From Corallococcus sp. AS-1-6 (GTDB lineage Bacteria > Myxococcota > Myxococcia > Myxococcales > Myxococcaceae), in the NCBI RefSeq assembly GCF_020037015.1, contig NZ_JAIQDE010000031.1:54195-118194 (forward strand): DNA of 64,000 nt. Direction: 5' to 3'. This document shows, piece by piece, positions 1 through 8,423 of the stretch; positions within the stretch are counted from its first letter, which is position 1, and every line of letters starts with the position of its first letter. Both the position numbers and the translations under genes were made by a program. The notes under the pieces are model-generated. The model was given only the letters and a program-made list of their open reading frames with translations, was not told the DNA's origin and ran no database searches.

Positions 1-194
1 TCGTAGCGCAGGTAGCGGTGATAGGAGCCGAAGTCCTGGATGCCCAGCGCCTCCAGCCGGGGCCACAGCCGGCGCTCCATCACGAACTTCATGTTCTCGT
101 GGATGAGGATTCCGCAGTGCGCGTAGACGTGGTCGCGCAGCAGCCGGAACTCCTCCAGCGTCATCTCCGGGCGGCCCTCGTCGAAGCGTGGCAT
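1..194 (-). CDS. cheR: CheR-type chemotaxis methyltransferase (N-terminal part, cut by window edge)
   Basis: Only the first 64 codons are inside the window; the ORF is open at base 1. CheR enzymes methylate glutamates on chemoreceptors using S-adenosylmethionine. The visible part matches the all-helical CheR N-domain: MTLEEFRLLRDHVYAHCGI begins at residue 11, followed by a basic helix (MERRLWPRLEALG) and the 'FGSYHRYLRY' stretch typical before the SAM-binding domain. The ATG at 194 is chosen because it lies just downstream of a GAGG-like site and follows the HEAT-protein gene (stop at 208) by 13 bp. It is the last visible gene of the chemosensory operon. The catalytic SAM domain lies outside the window, so activity cannot be judged. 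Confidence 0.85.
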   Translation of the reverse strand, partial: MPRFDEGRPEMTLEEFRLLRDHVYAHCGILIHENMKFVMERRLWPRLEALGIQDFGSYHRYLRY

Positions 195-207
195 CCGAGT
201 CCTCCCC

Positions 208-2199
208 TCAACGCCCCGACAACCGGTCGACCGCTTCCGCCAGCGCCACCCGGGCCAGCGCGTCCTGCTCCACCGACATCGCCTGCTGGAGCGCGGGCAG
301 GCACTCCGGCCGCCCCAACCCGCCCAGCACGCGCGCCGCGGCCGCCCGCACGTCCCAGCGGGGGTGGCCCAACAGCGACACCGCGAGCGCCGCCCCGTCC
401 GCCGAGGCCTCCGCCGCCCCCAGCGCCGCCAGCGCCGCCTTCACCACCTCCGCGTCGTGATGGCTGAGCGCGTCCCACAGCACGCCCGCGCCCACCGTCC
501 CCAGCTTCGTCAGCGCGCGCACCGCCAGCATCGCGAGCGCGCCATCGCCGTGGCGCACCAGGGCCTCCAGGTCTTGCGAGCGCTCCTTCGCGCCGGCCGC
601 GCCCACGGCCTCCACCGCGGCCACGCGCACGCCGCGGTCCTCGTCCTTCAGCGCGAGCCCCAGGAACGCCGCGGCCTCCCTGCCCCCCTGCTGTCCCAGG
701 GAGCGCACCGCGGCGATGCGCACCCGGGGGGACTCGTCCGCCAGCGCGCCGCGCGCCAGCTCCAGGCCGCCCTCGCCGTCCGCCCGGCCCGCCGCCTCCA
801 CCGCCGCCGCGCGCCAGGCAGCGTCTTCATCACGGGCGATCCGCCGCAGCACGGGCAGCACCCGCGCGCCGCCCAGCCGGCCCAGCACCGCCACCGCCGC
901 GGGGGTCGTGCGCTGCTCCACCGCCGCCTCCAGCGCGGCCAGCGCGGCCAGCGGGTGCGCCACGGTCAACTGCTCCAGCGCTCGCGCCGCCATGCCCGAC
1001 AGCGCGGGGTCGGCGAGCAGCTCCACCAGCGGCGCCACGGCGTCCGGCGAGCGCGTGCGCCCCAGCGCGCGCACCACCACCGCGCGCAGGTCGTCCTCCG
1101 CCCACTCCAGGAGCGCGCACAGCTCCGGCACCGACGTCGAGTCCACCAGCAGCACCAGCGCCTCGGCCGCCACCGTGCGCGCGGGCAACGACAGCGTGCC
1201 CATGCTGCCGAGCAGTTGGCGCCGGCCCTCCGGCCCCAGTTGGCCCAGCGTGACGAGCACCTCGCGCAGCAGCCGGTCCTCGCGCGCCACCTCCGCCACC
1301 GCCACCGCGAGCGAAGCCTCGCCCAGCGCTCCGGCCGCCACCAGCGCGCCGGCCCGCACCTGGACGTCGTCGCCGTCCAGCGCCTGTGCCACGTGCGCCG
1401 TCACGTCCGGGATGCCGCTCAGCACCTCGCGCGCCACCGCATCCAGCTCGCCGCGCTCGTAAGGGCCCAGCGCCGACGCCTGCGTCCCCAGCGCGACGAG
1501 CGCCGCCTCGCGCACCGAGCGCACCGGCGACGCCACGGCCCGGCAGATGCGCTCCGTGGCCACGCCCGGGGCGTACAGGCCCAGCAGGCGCAGGGCGCTG
1601 CGCTGCACGCCCGGCTCCTCCACCAGCGCCATCACCCGCTCCAGCGGGGGTGCGCGCTTCAGTGACGCGAGCCCCTCCAGCGCGGCCAGCCGCACCAGGG
1701 GCGTGGGCGTGTCCAGCAGGCCTTCCAGCGCCCTCGCGGCGGCGTCCCCGCCCATCCGGCCCAGCGCCTCCGCGGCCGCCACGCGCACGTTGAGGTCGTC
1801 ATCGGAGAGCGCGCGCAGGAGCGCGTCCTCCACCTCCGGGCGGCCCAGTTGGCCCAGGATGTCCGCCGCCAGCTTGCGTTGATCCGGGTCCTCGTGCTCC
1901 AGCAGCCGCACCAGCGGCGGTATCGCCACCGGCCCCATGCCGGCCAGCGCCTCGGCCGCCGCGTTGCGCGCGCCCGTCTCGCCGCGCTCGCCCAGGACGG
2001 AGATGAGCCGCGCGGTGACGCCCGGCGCATCCGGCACGTGGCGCAGTCCCGCCGCCGCCGCGTGGCGCACGCGCCAGCTCTCGTCGTGCAGGCCGGTGGT
2101 GAAGGTCTCCAGGGCGCCGGGAGCGCGTGGATCCACCGCCTGCAGCGCCCGGTAACGCGCCTCCTCCTGCCCCGCGGGGGACCGCACCGTGTCGCTCAT
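208..2199 (-). CDS. HEAT-repeat protein of the chemosensory operon
   Basis: A 663-residue protein built almost entirely from tandem ~31-residue HEAT/PBS-lyase-type repeats (units such as DLNVRVAAAEALGRMG and SPRVRIAAVRSLGQQG recur throughout). There is no signal peptide or membrane segment, so it is probably a cytoplasmic protein-binding solenoid. I chose the ATG at 2199 because AAGGAGG lies just upstream and the repeat pattern starts soon after; the open frame extends further upstream but without repeats. It lies between cheW and cheR, so I infer a scaffolding or output role in the Che pathway. HEAT-repeat proteins are known in at least one M. xanthus chemosensory cluster (Cpc7 of Che7, from memory). 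The exact function is unknown. Confidence 0.85.
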   Translation of the reverse strand: MSDTVRSPAGQEEARYRALQAVDPRAPGALETFTTGLHDESWRVRHAAAAGLRHVPDAPGVTARLISVLGERGETGARNAAAEALAGMGPVAIPPLVRLLEHEDPDQRKLAADILGQLGRPEVEDALLRALSDDDLNVRVAAAEALGRMGGDAAARALEGLLDTPTPLVRLAALEGLASLKRAPPLERVMALVEEPGVQRSALRLLGLYAPGVATERICRAVASPVRSVREAALVALGTQASALGPYERGELDAVAREVLSGIPDVTAHVAQALDGDDVQVRAGALVAAGALGEASLAVAVAEVAREDRLLREVLVTLGQLGPEGRRQLLGSMGTLSLPARTVAAEALVLLVDSTSVPELCALLEWAEDDLRAVVVRALGRTRSPDAVAPLVELLADPALSGMAARALEQLTVAHPLAALAALEAAVEQRTTPAAVAVLGRLGGARVLPVLRRIARDEDAAWRAAAVEAAGRADGEGGLELARGALADESPRVRIAAVRSLGQQGGREAAAFLGLALKDEDRGVRVAAVEAVGAAGAKERSQDLEALVRHGDGALAMLAVRALTKLGTVGAGVLWDALSHHDAEVVKAALAALGAAEASADGAALAVSLLGHPRWDVRAAAARVLGGLGRPECLPALQQAMSVEQDALARVALAEAVDRLSGR

Positions 2200-2491
2200 C
2201 GCCGTCCTCCTTCGGGGCTCGTGTTCCTCGGGATGCCCGCATCCTGCTCGAACCCGCTGGAGGAGTCGCGTCCCACGAGGCCCGTCAGGTGTCCCGCCGC
2301 GCCGCTCCCGCGCCGGAGGGCAGCCCGGCGCCAGGGCGTAACGTTCACCTTCGCACCCTTCGCTTCCCAGCGGGAACAAGGAGCGAGGCCGCCGCTCATC
2401 CCACCTGCGCCTCCAGGTCCCAGCCCTCCTGGCCGAAGTCCCCGGGGGAATGGACGCCCGGCACCGTTCCCGGCGGGAAGCCGGGCAGCGC

Positions 2492-3019
2492 TCAGCCCGG
2501 GGACGGCGGGCGGGAGTCGCGCTCCAGCTCCGCGCGCAGGAGCGCCTTCAAATCCAGCAGCAGCCGCAGCCGCTCCGGCGGTCCGCACACGCCCACCACG
2601 AACGGCGTGCGGCCCCCGGCCATGAGCGCGGGCGCGGGCTTGATGTCAGCGCGGCGCACGCGCAGCACCTCCGCCACGCGGTCCACCCGCGCCACCACGC
2701 GCCGCGTCCCCAGCCGGCACACGAGCAGCCGCGTGCGCCGCGTCTCCTGCGAGGGCTCCCCCAGCAGGCGCCGCCGCAGGTCCACCACGGGCAGCATCGC
2801 GCCGCGCAGGTGCAGCACGCCCTCCACGAAGGCGGGCGCGTGCGGGATGGGAATCACGCGCTGGGGCGGGAGGATCTCCTCCACGCGCATGATGTCCAGG
2901 ACGTACTCCTCGTTGCCCACGAAGAAGGCGCACAACTGCACCTCCGCCTCGGCCGCGGGCGTCTCGGAGGTCCGCTCGCCGCGCGGGCGGCGGACCAGCA
3001 GGTTCACGGAGTCCGTCAT
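2492..3019 (-). CDS. cheW: CheW-like coupling protein (second copy)
   Basis: A 175-residue CheW-domain protein. CheW links chemoreceptors to the CheA kinase in a cytoplasmic signalling array. Diagnostic features are the beta-strand 'VQLCAFFVGNEEYVLDIMRV' near residues 27-46, the IPHAPAFVEGVLHLRG core (about 57-72) and the following 'PVVDLRRRLL'. Its ATG at 3019 overlaps the stop of the upstream cheW in an ATGA, indicating translational coupling. A 292-bp gap without a recognisable gene separates it from the HEAT-repeat gene. It differs clearly in sequence from its neighbouring CheW, so the two may serve different receptors or positions in the array; that is inference. Confidence 0.9.
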   Translation of the reverse strand: MTDSVNLLVRRPRGERTSETPAAEAEVQLCAFFVGNEEYVLDIMRVEEILPPQRVIPIPHAPAFVEGVLHLRGAMLPVVDLRRRLLGEPSQETRRTRLLVCRLGTRRVVARVDRVAEVLRVRRADIKPAPALMAGGRTPFVVGVCGPPERLRLLLDLKALLRAELERDSRPPSPG

Positions 3020-3579
3020 GGGGCGAGCGCCTGCTCCGGATCCAACAGGATGTAGAGCTGCGAGCCCTTGCGCCCCAGCCCCGCCACGCAGTCCCGGTCT
3101 CCGCGCAGCCCCGCGGGAGACAGCTCCACCATGGACGGCTTGAGCCGCACCACCCCCGCCACCGAGTCCACCCACACGCCCGCGGGCCCGTCCGCCGTCT
3201 TGAGCACCAGGATGCGCGCGGCCCGGGGCGGCAGGCCCGCGTCCGGCCCCGCCACCACCGGCGGCGCGTCCGCCAGCCGCAGCCGCAGCTTCACGTCGTA
3301 GACGGGCAGCAGCTCCCCGCGCAGGTTCATCACGCCCAGGAGCTGCGGCTCCGCGCGCGGAATCTCCGTGAGCAGCGGCACCTTGCAGATCTCCCTCACC
3401 GCGAGGATGGGCACCGCGTAGCACTCCGCCTCCAGGCGGAAGGCCAGGTACTCGACGGGCTCCTCCTCCGGGATCGGCTGCGCCAGGTCGTCGCTGCCCG
3501 CGGCGAAGTCCAGCAGGCCGCCGACGTCCTCGTCCGGGCGGTAGAAGAACGCGTCGAGCAGGGCTTCGAAACGGGACAC
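3016..3579 (-). CDS. cheW: CheW-like coupling protein (first copy)
   Basis: A 187-residue CheW-domain protein with an acidic N-terminal extension of about 45 residues (FYRPDEDVGGLLDFAAGSDD...) before the domain core 'VEYLAFRLEAECYAVPILAV'. The signature 'IPRAEPQLLGVMNLRGELLP' is present. Start choice is uncertain: the only conventional codon after the cheA stop is the GTG at 3579, which lacks a clear Shine-Dalgarno sequence, so it may depend on re-initiation after cheA, 34 bp upstream. Its stop overlaps the next cheW start (ATGA). Two unlike CheW genes back to back suggest two coupling surfaces for one CheA. The family call is firm; the exact start is not. Confidence 0.85.
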   Translation of the reverse strand: MSRFEALLDAFFYRPDEDVGGLLDFAAGSDDLAQPIPEEEPVEYLAFRLEAECYAVPILAVREICKVPLLTEIPRAEPQLLGVMNLRGELLPVYDVKLRLRLADAPPVVAGPDAGLPPRAARILVLKTADGPAGVWVDSVAGVVRLKPSMVELSPAGLRGDRDCVAGLGRKGSQLYILLDPEQALAP

Positions 3580-3613
3580 GCCCGGGAGGATAGCAGCCCC
3601 CGGCAGGGACGCC

Positions 3614-5845
3614 TCAAGCGCGGCGGCGCTCGTGCGCGATGCCCTCTTCCAGGAGTTCCGCGACATCCAGCACCAGGACGGTGCGGCGGTTGCCCAGGTC
3701 GGTGGCGCCGGAGATGCCCTTCACGCGGCTCAGCCGGCCACCCAGGGGCTTGGTGACGATGTCCTGCTGGCCGAACAGCTCGTCCACCGCGATGCCCAGC
3801 CGCTGCTGCGCCAGGCCCACCACGACGACGAAGTGGCGGTTCACCTCGCGCTCCGGCAGGTGGAACAGGCGCCCCAGCCGCAGGAAGGGCAGCGTCTGGC
3901 CGCGCAGGTCCAACACCTCGCGCCGCTCCACGGTGCGGATGTCGCGCGGCTGCACGGAGAGGATTTCGAGCACGCTGTTGAGCGGCACCGCGTAGGTACG
4001 GCCGCTGACGCCCACCACCAGCGCGCGCACGATGGCCAGCGTCACCGGCAGCGTCAGGTGGAAGGCCGTGCCCTTCCCGCGCTCACTCCACACGTCGATG
4101 ATGCCGGAGAGGTTGCCCAGGTTGTTCTTCACCACGTCCAGGCCCACGCCTCTTCCAGAGAGCGAGCTGACGCTGGAGCGGGTGGAGAAGCCCGGCAGGA
4201 AGATGAGGTTGAGCAGCTCGCGCCGCGTCATCTCACTGACCTGCGACGAGGTGACGAGCCCGCGCGACAGCGCCACCTCGCGCACGCGCACCTCGTCGAT
4301 GCCCGAGCCGTCATCGGACACGCTGATGACGACGTGGTTGCCCTTCTGCTCCGCGCGCAGCCGCACCGTCGCGCGCCGGGGCTTGCCCGCGGACAGCCGC
4401 GACTCCGGGCCCTCCGCGCCGTGGTCGATGGCGTTGCGGATGAGGTGCATCAGCGGGTCGCTGAGCTCCTCCACGATGAGCTTGTCCAGCTCCACCTCGC
4501 CGCCGGAGCTGACGAAGTCGATCTCCTTGCCGGCCTCGCGGGCAATCTTCCGCACCAGCCGCGCCAGCTTGTCGAAGACCTGGCCCACCGGGACCATGCG
4601 CGCTTCGAGCAGCCCCTCCTGGAGCGCCTCCAGCTTGCGCTCCAACTGGCGCGTCTCCCGCGACAGCTCCTGACCGAAGAGCTTGGACAGCGCGACGGTG
4701 CCGTCCTGCCGGGACGTCTCCGCCAGTCGCTGGAGGTTGGCCTTGATGAGCAGGAGCTCGCCCACCATGTTGATGAGCCCGTCCAGCCGCCCGATGTCCA
4801 CGCGCACCGTCTGCGTGAGCGAGCGCATGGACGTCTCTTCCGCCTTGGGACGGCCCGCGGGGATGGGCGCGGACGCGGCGGCCTGGAGCCCCACCACCGT
4901 GGCCGGAGGCGCCACCGCCCGCATGCGCTGCGCGCCCGGCCCCGGATGCGCGGGCACGGTCGCGAGGCTCGTGGTCTCCACCTCCGCCTCGGCGTCCTCG
5001 TCGGCCCCGTCGTCGTCCACGTCCGGAAGCAGGACCTCGGCGTCCTCGCGCGGCCGGGGCACGCCGGACGCGGGCCCCGCCGACCCCGCTTCCGGCGGCC
5101 GGACGGACAGCGGCGCCAGCTCCGCGGGCGAGCCCCTCAGGCCGTCCTCCAGCGCCCGGGCGTCCACCTTCGCGCCGAAGATGAGGTCGAACGCGATGCC
5201 GTTGGCGCCGCCCGGCCGCGACGAGGGCAGCGTGCTGATGACCTCACCCAGGGGCTTGAGGCGCGCGTTCAGGTCCGCCAGCCCCTGGTCGAAGTCCGTG
5301 AGGTCGAACGCCGCGCGCACCCGCCACAGGGCCACGCCGCGCCGCACGTTCTCGCGCAGCCGGTGCTCCTCGTACTCGGTGAAGACGGCGCGCACCGTCG
5401 CGTCCAGCTCCAGCCGCTCCAGCGGATCCTCTTCCACGGCGGGCGGGGGCGAGCCCAGCCGCGCCATGCGGTCCTCCATGTCGCGGGTGCGCTGGGAGAG
5501 CTCGGGCCCCTCCTCGCTCCGGGACGCCTCCCCGAGCAGCGCCTGGAACGTGTCCAGCGCGTCCACCAGCGTGTCCAGGACCCCGTCGTCCAGCGTCAGC
5601 CGGCCCAGCCGCAGCCGGTCCAGCAGGTCCTCCGCCGCGTGCGCCAGGTGGCTGATGCGCTCCTGGCCGAAGAGGCCCGACAGGCCTTTGAGCGAGTGCG
5701 CCGCGCGGAAGATGCCGTTGATGTGCTCGGGATCCGCCTCCTGGCCGCGCGCCTCGTCCAGGGCCAGCAGGTCGCGGCCCAGCGCATCCAGGATTTCGGT
5801 GGCCTCGGCGACGAACTCCGCCAGCGCCTTGCCTCCGGGCGTCAC
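3614..5845 (-). CDS. cheA: CheA-type chemotaxis histidine kinase
   Basis: A 743-residue kinase that autophosphorylates on histidine and passes phosphate to CheY. Domains in order: N-terminal HPt with 'AAHSLKGLSGLFG' (phospho-acceptor His50); a middle region with a second globular part and a Pro/Ala/acid-rich linker (about 140-330); dimerisation helices ('VDIGRLDGLINMVGELL'); HATPase with N-box 'HLIRNAIDHG', G1 'DDGSGID' and G2 'GRGVGLDVV'; and a C-terminal CheW-like P5 domain. All catalytic boxes look intact. There is no fused receiver, unlike FrzE. The start is GTG at 5845, overlapping the cheY stop in a GTGA, so cheY-cheA are translationally coupled. No receptor gene is visible nearby; it may lie beyond the left edge. 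Confidence 0.95.
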   Translation of the reverse strand: MTPGGKALAEFVAEATEILDALGRDLLALDEARGQEADPEHINGIFRAAHSLKGLSGLFGQERISHLAHAAEDLLDRLRLGRLTLDDGVLDTLVDALDTFQALLGEASRSEEGPELSQRTRDMEDRMARLGSPPPAVEEDPLERLELDATVRAVFTEYEEHRLRENVRRGVALWRVRAAFDLTDFDQGLADLNARLKPLGEVISTLPSSRPGGANGIAFDLIFGAKVDARALEDGLRGSPAELAPLSVRPPEAGSAGPASGVPRPREDAEVLLPDVDDDGADEDAEAEVETTSLATVPAHPGPGAQRMRAVAPPATVVGLQAAASAPIPAGRPKAEETSMRSLTQTVRVDIGRLDGLINMVGELLLIKANLQRLAETSRQDGTVALSKLFGQELSRETRQLERKLEALQEGLLEARMVPVGQVFDKLARLVRKIAREAGKEIDFVSSGGEVELDKLIVEELSDPLMHLIRNAIDHGAEGPESRLSAGKPRRATVRLRAEQKGNHVVISVSDDGSGIDEVRVREVALSRGLVTSSQVSEMTRRELLNLIFLPGFSTRSSVSSLSGRGVGLDVVKNNLGNLSGIIDVWSERGKGTAFHLTLPVTLAIVRALVVGVSGRTYAVPLNSVLEILSVQPRDIRTVERREVLDLRGQTLPFLRLGRLFHLPEREVNRHFVVVVGLAQQRLGIAVDELFGQQDIVTKPLGGRLSRVKGISGATDLGNRRTVLVLDVAELLEEGIAHERRRA

Positions 5846-6216
5846 AGCGGCTTCAGGAAGCGCCGCAGGAGCGCCTCCAGGTCCTCCGGCTGGAACGGCT
5901 TCACCAGGTAGCCGGCGGCGCCCAGCGCCATGCCCCGCGAGCGGTCCTGCTCACGCCCCTCGGTGGTGACGATGATGAGCGGCACGTCCCGGTAGTTGGG
6001 GTTCTTCTTGACGAAGTTGATGAGCTCCAGCCCGTTGATGTCGGGCATGTTGATGTCGGTGATGATGAGGTCGAAGCGCTGGCGCGGCAGCAGCTTCAGC
6101 GCCTCGAAGCCGCTGGCCGTGGTGACGGCCTCCACGCCCTCCACGGCCTCCACGGTCGCGGCGATGTGCTCGCGCGACACCTTGGAGTCCTCGACGATCA
6201 ACACCTTGAACTTCAT
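5842..6216 (-). CDS. cheY: CheY-like single-domain response regulator
   Basis: A 124-residue receiver domain with no output domain. The acidic pair is E9/D10, the phospho-acceptor is Asp54 in 'LIITDINMPDI', Thr84/Thr85 follow 'LIIV', and the conserved Lys106 is in 'YLVKPF'. It is presumably phosphorylated by the adjacent CheA and then acts on a motility, regulatory or HEAT-protein partner. It is the first gene of the chemosensory set (cheY-cheA-cheW-cheW-HEAT-cheR), starts at ATG 6216, and overlaps cheA by GTGA. The 54-bp gap to the upstream M17-like gene is too short to show a clear separate promoter, so read-through from the housekeeping train is possible. Confidence 0.95.
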   Translation of the reverse strand: MKFKVLIVEDSKVSREHIAATVEAVEGVEAVTTASGFEALKLLPRQRFDLIITDINMPDINGLELINFVKKNPNYRDVPLIIVTTEGREQDRSRGMALGAAGYLVKPFQPEDLEALLRRFLKPL

Positions 6217-6270
6217 CGCGCGCGCCTCAAGGGCCGGATGCTAGCAGAACCCCCGCCTGGCCGCTGTGCG

Positions 6271-6762
6271 TCAGCCCTTCCGGGATGACAGCGACCCGAC
6301 AAGGCCCTTGTCCGCGAGGAGGGACACCCGTCCCCCCTTGAACGCGGGCAGGAACTGCCGCTGGTACGCCTCCGCGCGGGCGGAGTCGCTCAGGGAAGCC
6401 CCCTGGGGGACCTCCAAGGCCACCGACTCCACCTTCGCGCGGCTCAGCACCTTGGCCGCGCCCGCCAGCGCCTCGCCCAGCGCGGACGCGTCCAGGCGCT
6501 TCCGGGAGCCCAGCCCCACCACGAAGATGCGCGGCACGGACAGCTTCCCGTCCGACGGCAACAGGAGCCAGTCGTCCTTCACGCCGGTGAAGAACCCACC
6601 CTGGAGCACGCGCGACAAGGCGCCGCACAGCCGCCAGTCCACGTAGCCGGCGGAGGACGGCAGGGGGCGGTCGTCCTCGGCCACGAACAGGCAGAGGGCG
6701 TCCACCCCGTTCAGCGCGTCCAGGCCCTCCAGGCCCACGTCCAGGGTCTGCGTCTGGCTCAC
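6271..6762 (-). CDS. Stand-alone M17 leucyl-aminopeptidase N-terminal domain protein
   Basis: A 163-residue protein resembling the N-terminal (macro-like) domain of M17 leucyl aminopeptidases: 'VDALCLFVAEDDRPLP', then 'RIFVVGLGSRKRLDASALGEALA' and 'VESVALEVPQG'. The metallopeptidase domain that normally follows, with its zinc-binding and catalytic residues, is absent, so it should not be an aminopeptidase. It starts with GTG at 6762, overlapping the nusB stop (GTGA). There is no signal peptide. The domain may bind nucleotides or peptides, or regulate a true aminopeptidase elsewhere; I cannot assign a role. No frameshift continuation of an M17 catalytic domain is visible downstream, so this looks like a genuine single-domain protein rather than a broken gene. 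Confidence 0.75.
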   Translation of the reverse strand: MSQTQTLDVGLEGLDALNGVDALCLFVAEDDRPLPSSAGYVDWRLCGALSRVLQGGFFTGVKDDWLLLPSDGKLSVPRIFVVGLGSRKRLDASALGEALAGAAKVLSRAKVESVALEVPQGASLSDSARAEAYQRQFLPAFKGGRVSLLADKGLVGSLSSRKG

Positions 6763-7184
6763 GGCTTCCCGAGCGCCACCGCGACGCGGTCCAGCAGGCC
6801 GTTGACGAAGGCGCTCGACTCCTCGGTGCCGAAGTTCTTCCCCAGCTCCACGGCCTCGTTGATGGTCACCTTGCGGGGGATGTCCGGGCGGTACTTCAAC
6901 TCGAAGATGCCCAGCCGCAGGACGTTGCGGTCGATGCGGGACATGCGGTCCAGGCGCCAGTTGTGGCTGTGGCGCTCGATGAGCCCGTCAATCTCCTCGC
7001 GGTGGGCCTCCACGCCCTCCACGAGCTCCTTGGCGAACTTCACCGCGTCCGGCTCCGGGTTGCCGTCCTCCGCGGAGGCGGCCCACGCGGAGTCCAGGGC
7101 CTCCCGCGTGGTGGCGCCCTGGTCCATCTCCAACTTGTAGAGCGCCTGCAGCGCCCGCTCTCGTGCCGTTCTGCGCGCGCCCAT
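6759..7184 (-). CDS. nusB: Transcription antitermination factor NusB
   Basis: A 141-residue helical NusB protein, which with NusE (S10) binds boxA RNA and supports antitermination in rRNA operons. Family marks: N-terminal 'ARERALQALYKLEMDQG', central 'NWRLDRMSRIDRNVLRLGIFEL', and C-terminal 'TINEAVELGKNFGTEESSAFVNGLLD'. The start is ATG at 7184; the upstream open frame shares no family sequence. It follows ribH by 5 bp, the ribH-nusB order common in bacteria, and its stop overlaps the M17-like start by GTGA. Length is normal for the family. Confidence 0.97.
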   Translation of the reverse strand: MGARRTARERALQALYKLEMDQGATTREALDSAWAASAEDGNPEPDAVKFAKELVEGVEAHREEIDGLIERHSHNWRLDRMSRIDRNVLRLGIFELKYRPDIPRKVTINEAVELGKNFGTEESSAFVNGLLDRVAVALGKP

Positions 7185-7189
7185 CGCGG

Positions 7190-7690
7190 TTAGCCCTTTC
7201 GCTCCGCGCCGGACATGCGCGCGAAGAGGTTGACCATTTCGATGCAGGCCAGCGCGGCCTCCGCGCCCTTGTTGCCCGCCTTCACGCCCGCCCGGTCGAT
7301 GGCCTGCTCCACGGTATCGCACGTGAGCACGCCGAACGTCACCGACGCCGGCTTCGGGCCGGCGGCCGCGCTGAACGCCACCGAACCAATGCCCTTGGCG
7401 CACTCGCCCGCCACGTAGTCGAAGTGGGGGGTGCCGCCGCGAATCACGGCGCCCAGGACGATGATGCCCGCGTACTGGCCCCCCTCCGACACGCGGCGGG
7501 TGAGGCCGGGCAGCTCATAGGTGCCGGGGCAGCGGTACACGTCGATGGCGTCGTCCTTCACGCCATGGCGCACCAGGGTGTCCACGGCGCCCTTCAAGAG
7601 CTCCTCCGTGATGAAGCTGTTGAACCGGGACACGCAGATGGCGAACCGGCCCTGGGGGGGGAGGAAATCCCCTTCGAAATAGCGAGGCAT
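7190..7690 (-). CDS. ribH: 6,7-dimethyl-8-ribityllumazine synthase
   Basis: A 166-residue lumazine synthase. It condenses 5-amino-6-ribitylamino-uracil with 3,4-dihydroxy-2-butanone 4-phosphate, the penultimate step of riboflavin synthesis. Family motifs: '[19 protein letters not shown]', '[14 protein letters not shown]', '[19 protein letters not shown]' (catalytic His in GGTPHF) and '[14 protein letters not shown]'. The C-terminus '[13 protein letters not shown]' is the usual helix. It lies in the ribD-ribE-ribH-nusB run. No GTP cyclohydrolase/DHBP synthase (ribBA) is present in the window. No FMN riboswitch is recognisable upstream of any of these rib genes. Confidence 0.97.
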   Translation of the reverse strand: MPRYFEGDFLPPQGRFAICVSRFNSFITEELLKGAVDTLVRHGVKDDAIDVYRCPGTYELPGLTRRVSEGGQYAGIIVLGAVIRGGTPHFDYVAGECAKGIGSVAFSAAAGPKPASVTFGVLTCDTVEQAIDRAGVKAGNKGAEAALACIEMVNLFARMSGAERKG

Positions 7691-7717
7691 GGCGCGCTCC
7701 TTACACCACCCGAGCCC

Positions 7718-8383
7718 CTACCCGCGAGGGCTGAAACCCGCCGCCCGCACCACCGCCTCCGTCAGCCCCGCACCCGGGGTGGCGGCCTCCGGGGCGCCCC
7801 GGAGGGCGTACAGCCGGGCCACGTACTTGCCAATGAGGTCGCCCTCCAGGTTCACCTTCGCCCCCGGGCCCTTGCCGTGCAGGGTGGTGCGCTGTTGGGT
7901 TTCCGGAATCAACTGCACCCGGAAGGTGCCGGCGTCCACCGCGTTCACCGTGAGGCTGATGCCGTCGATGGTGACGGAGCCCTTTTCAATGAAGCAGGGC
8001 GCCAGCTCCGGGGGCAGCCGGAACACCATCACCCACGAGCCCCCTTCCGCGAACGTCTCCAGCACTTCACTGACGGCGTCCACGTGGCCCGACACCAGGT
8101 GGCCGCCCAGCCGGTCCCCCAGGGCGAGCGCCCGCTCCAGGTTCACCCGGTCGCCCGCCCTGCGGTCCCCCAGGGTGGTGCGCCGCAGCGTCTCCGGGGC
8201 CGCCTGCACGCGGAAGGTGTCCCCCCCCTTCTCCACGACGGTGAGGCAGGCGCCGTCCACGGCGATGGATTCCCCCAGGGCGAAGGCCTCCGCGCCCAGC
8301 GAGGTGCGAATCCAGTAGTCGGTCATCGCGCCAGAGGCGACGCGGGTGATGGTGCCAGTGTCCTGGATGAGGCCGGTGAACAT
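7718..8383 (-). CDS. ribE: Riboflavin synthase, alpha subunit
   Basis: A 221-residue riboflavin synthase that dismutates two lumazine molecules to riboflavin. The N-terminus 'MFTGLIQDTGTI' is diagnostic, and the protein consists of two lumazine-binding repeats (about 1-97 and 98-200) with matching 'SIAVDGACLTV' / 'SVTIDGISLTV' and 'GGHLVSGHVD' motifs. The C-terminal ~20 residues after the second repeat are variable. It sits between ribD (40 bp upstream) and ribH (27 bp downstream). The start at ATG 8383 is fixed by the conserved N-terminus. The gene is called ribC in some nomenclatures. Confidence 0.97.
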   Translation of the reverse strand: MFTGLIQDTGTITRVASGAMTDYWIRTSLGAEAFALGESIAVDGACLTVVEKGGDTFRVQAAPETLRRTTLGDRRAGDRVNLERALALGDRLGGHLVSGHVDAVSEVLETFAEGGSWVMVFRLPPELAPCFIEKGSVTIDGISLTVNAVDAGTFRVQLIPETQQRTTLHGKGPGAKVNLEGDLIGKYVARLYALRGAPEAATPGAGLTEAVVRAAGFSPRG

Positions 8384-8423
8384 GGCCGGAACCTTAACGG
8401 ATGCCCTGCCCGGGCGCTGGCCT

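Noticed and set aside
2200..2379. N-terminal extension of the HEAT-repeat gene
   Set aside because: The extra 60 codons lack repeats and a good ribosome-binding site; the ATG at 2199 has AAGGAGG.
3632..5911. 759-codon plus-strand open frame
   Set aside because: Antisense to cheA, whose HPt, ATPase and CheW domains are unambiguous.
8384..8423. FMN riboswitch before the riboflavin genes
   Set aside because: The gaps between nrdR, ribD, ribE and ribH are only 10-40 bp and show no conserved riboswitch core.
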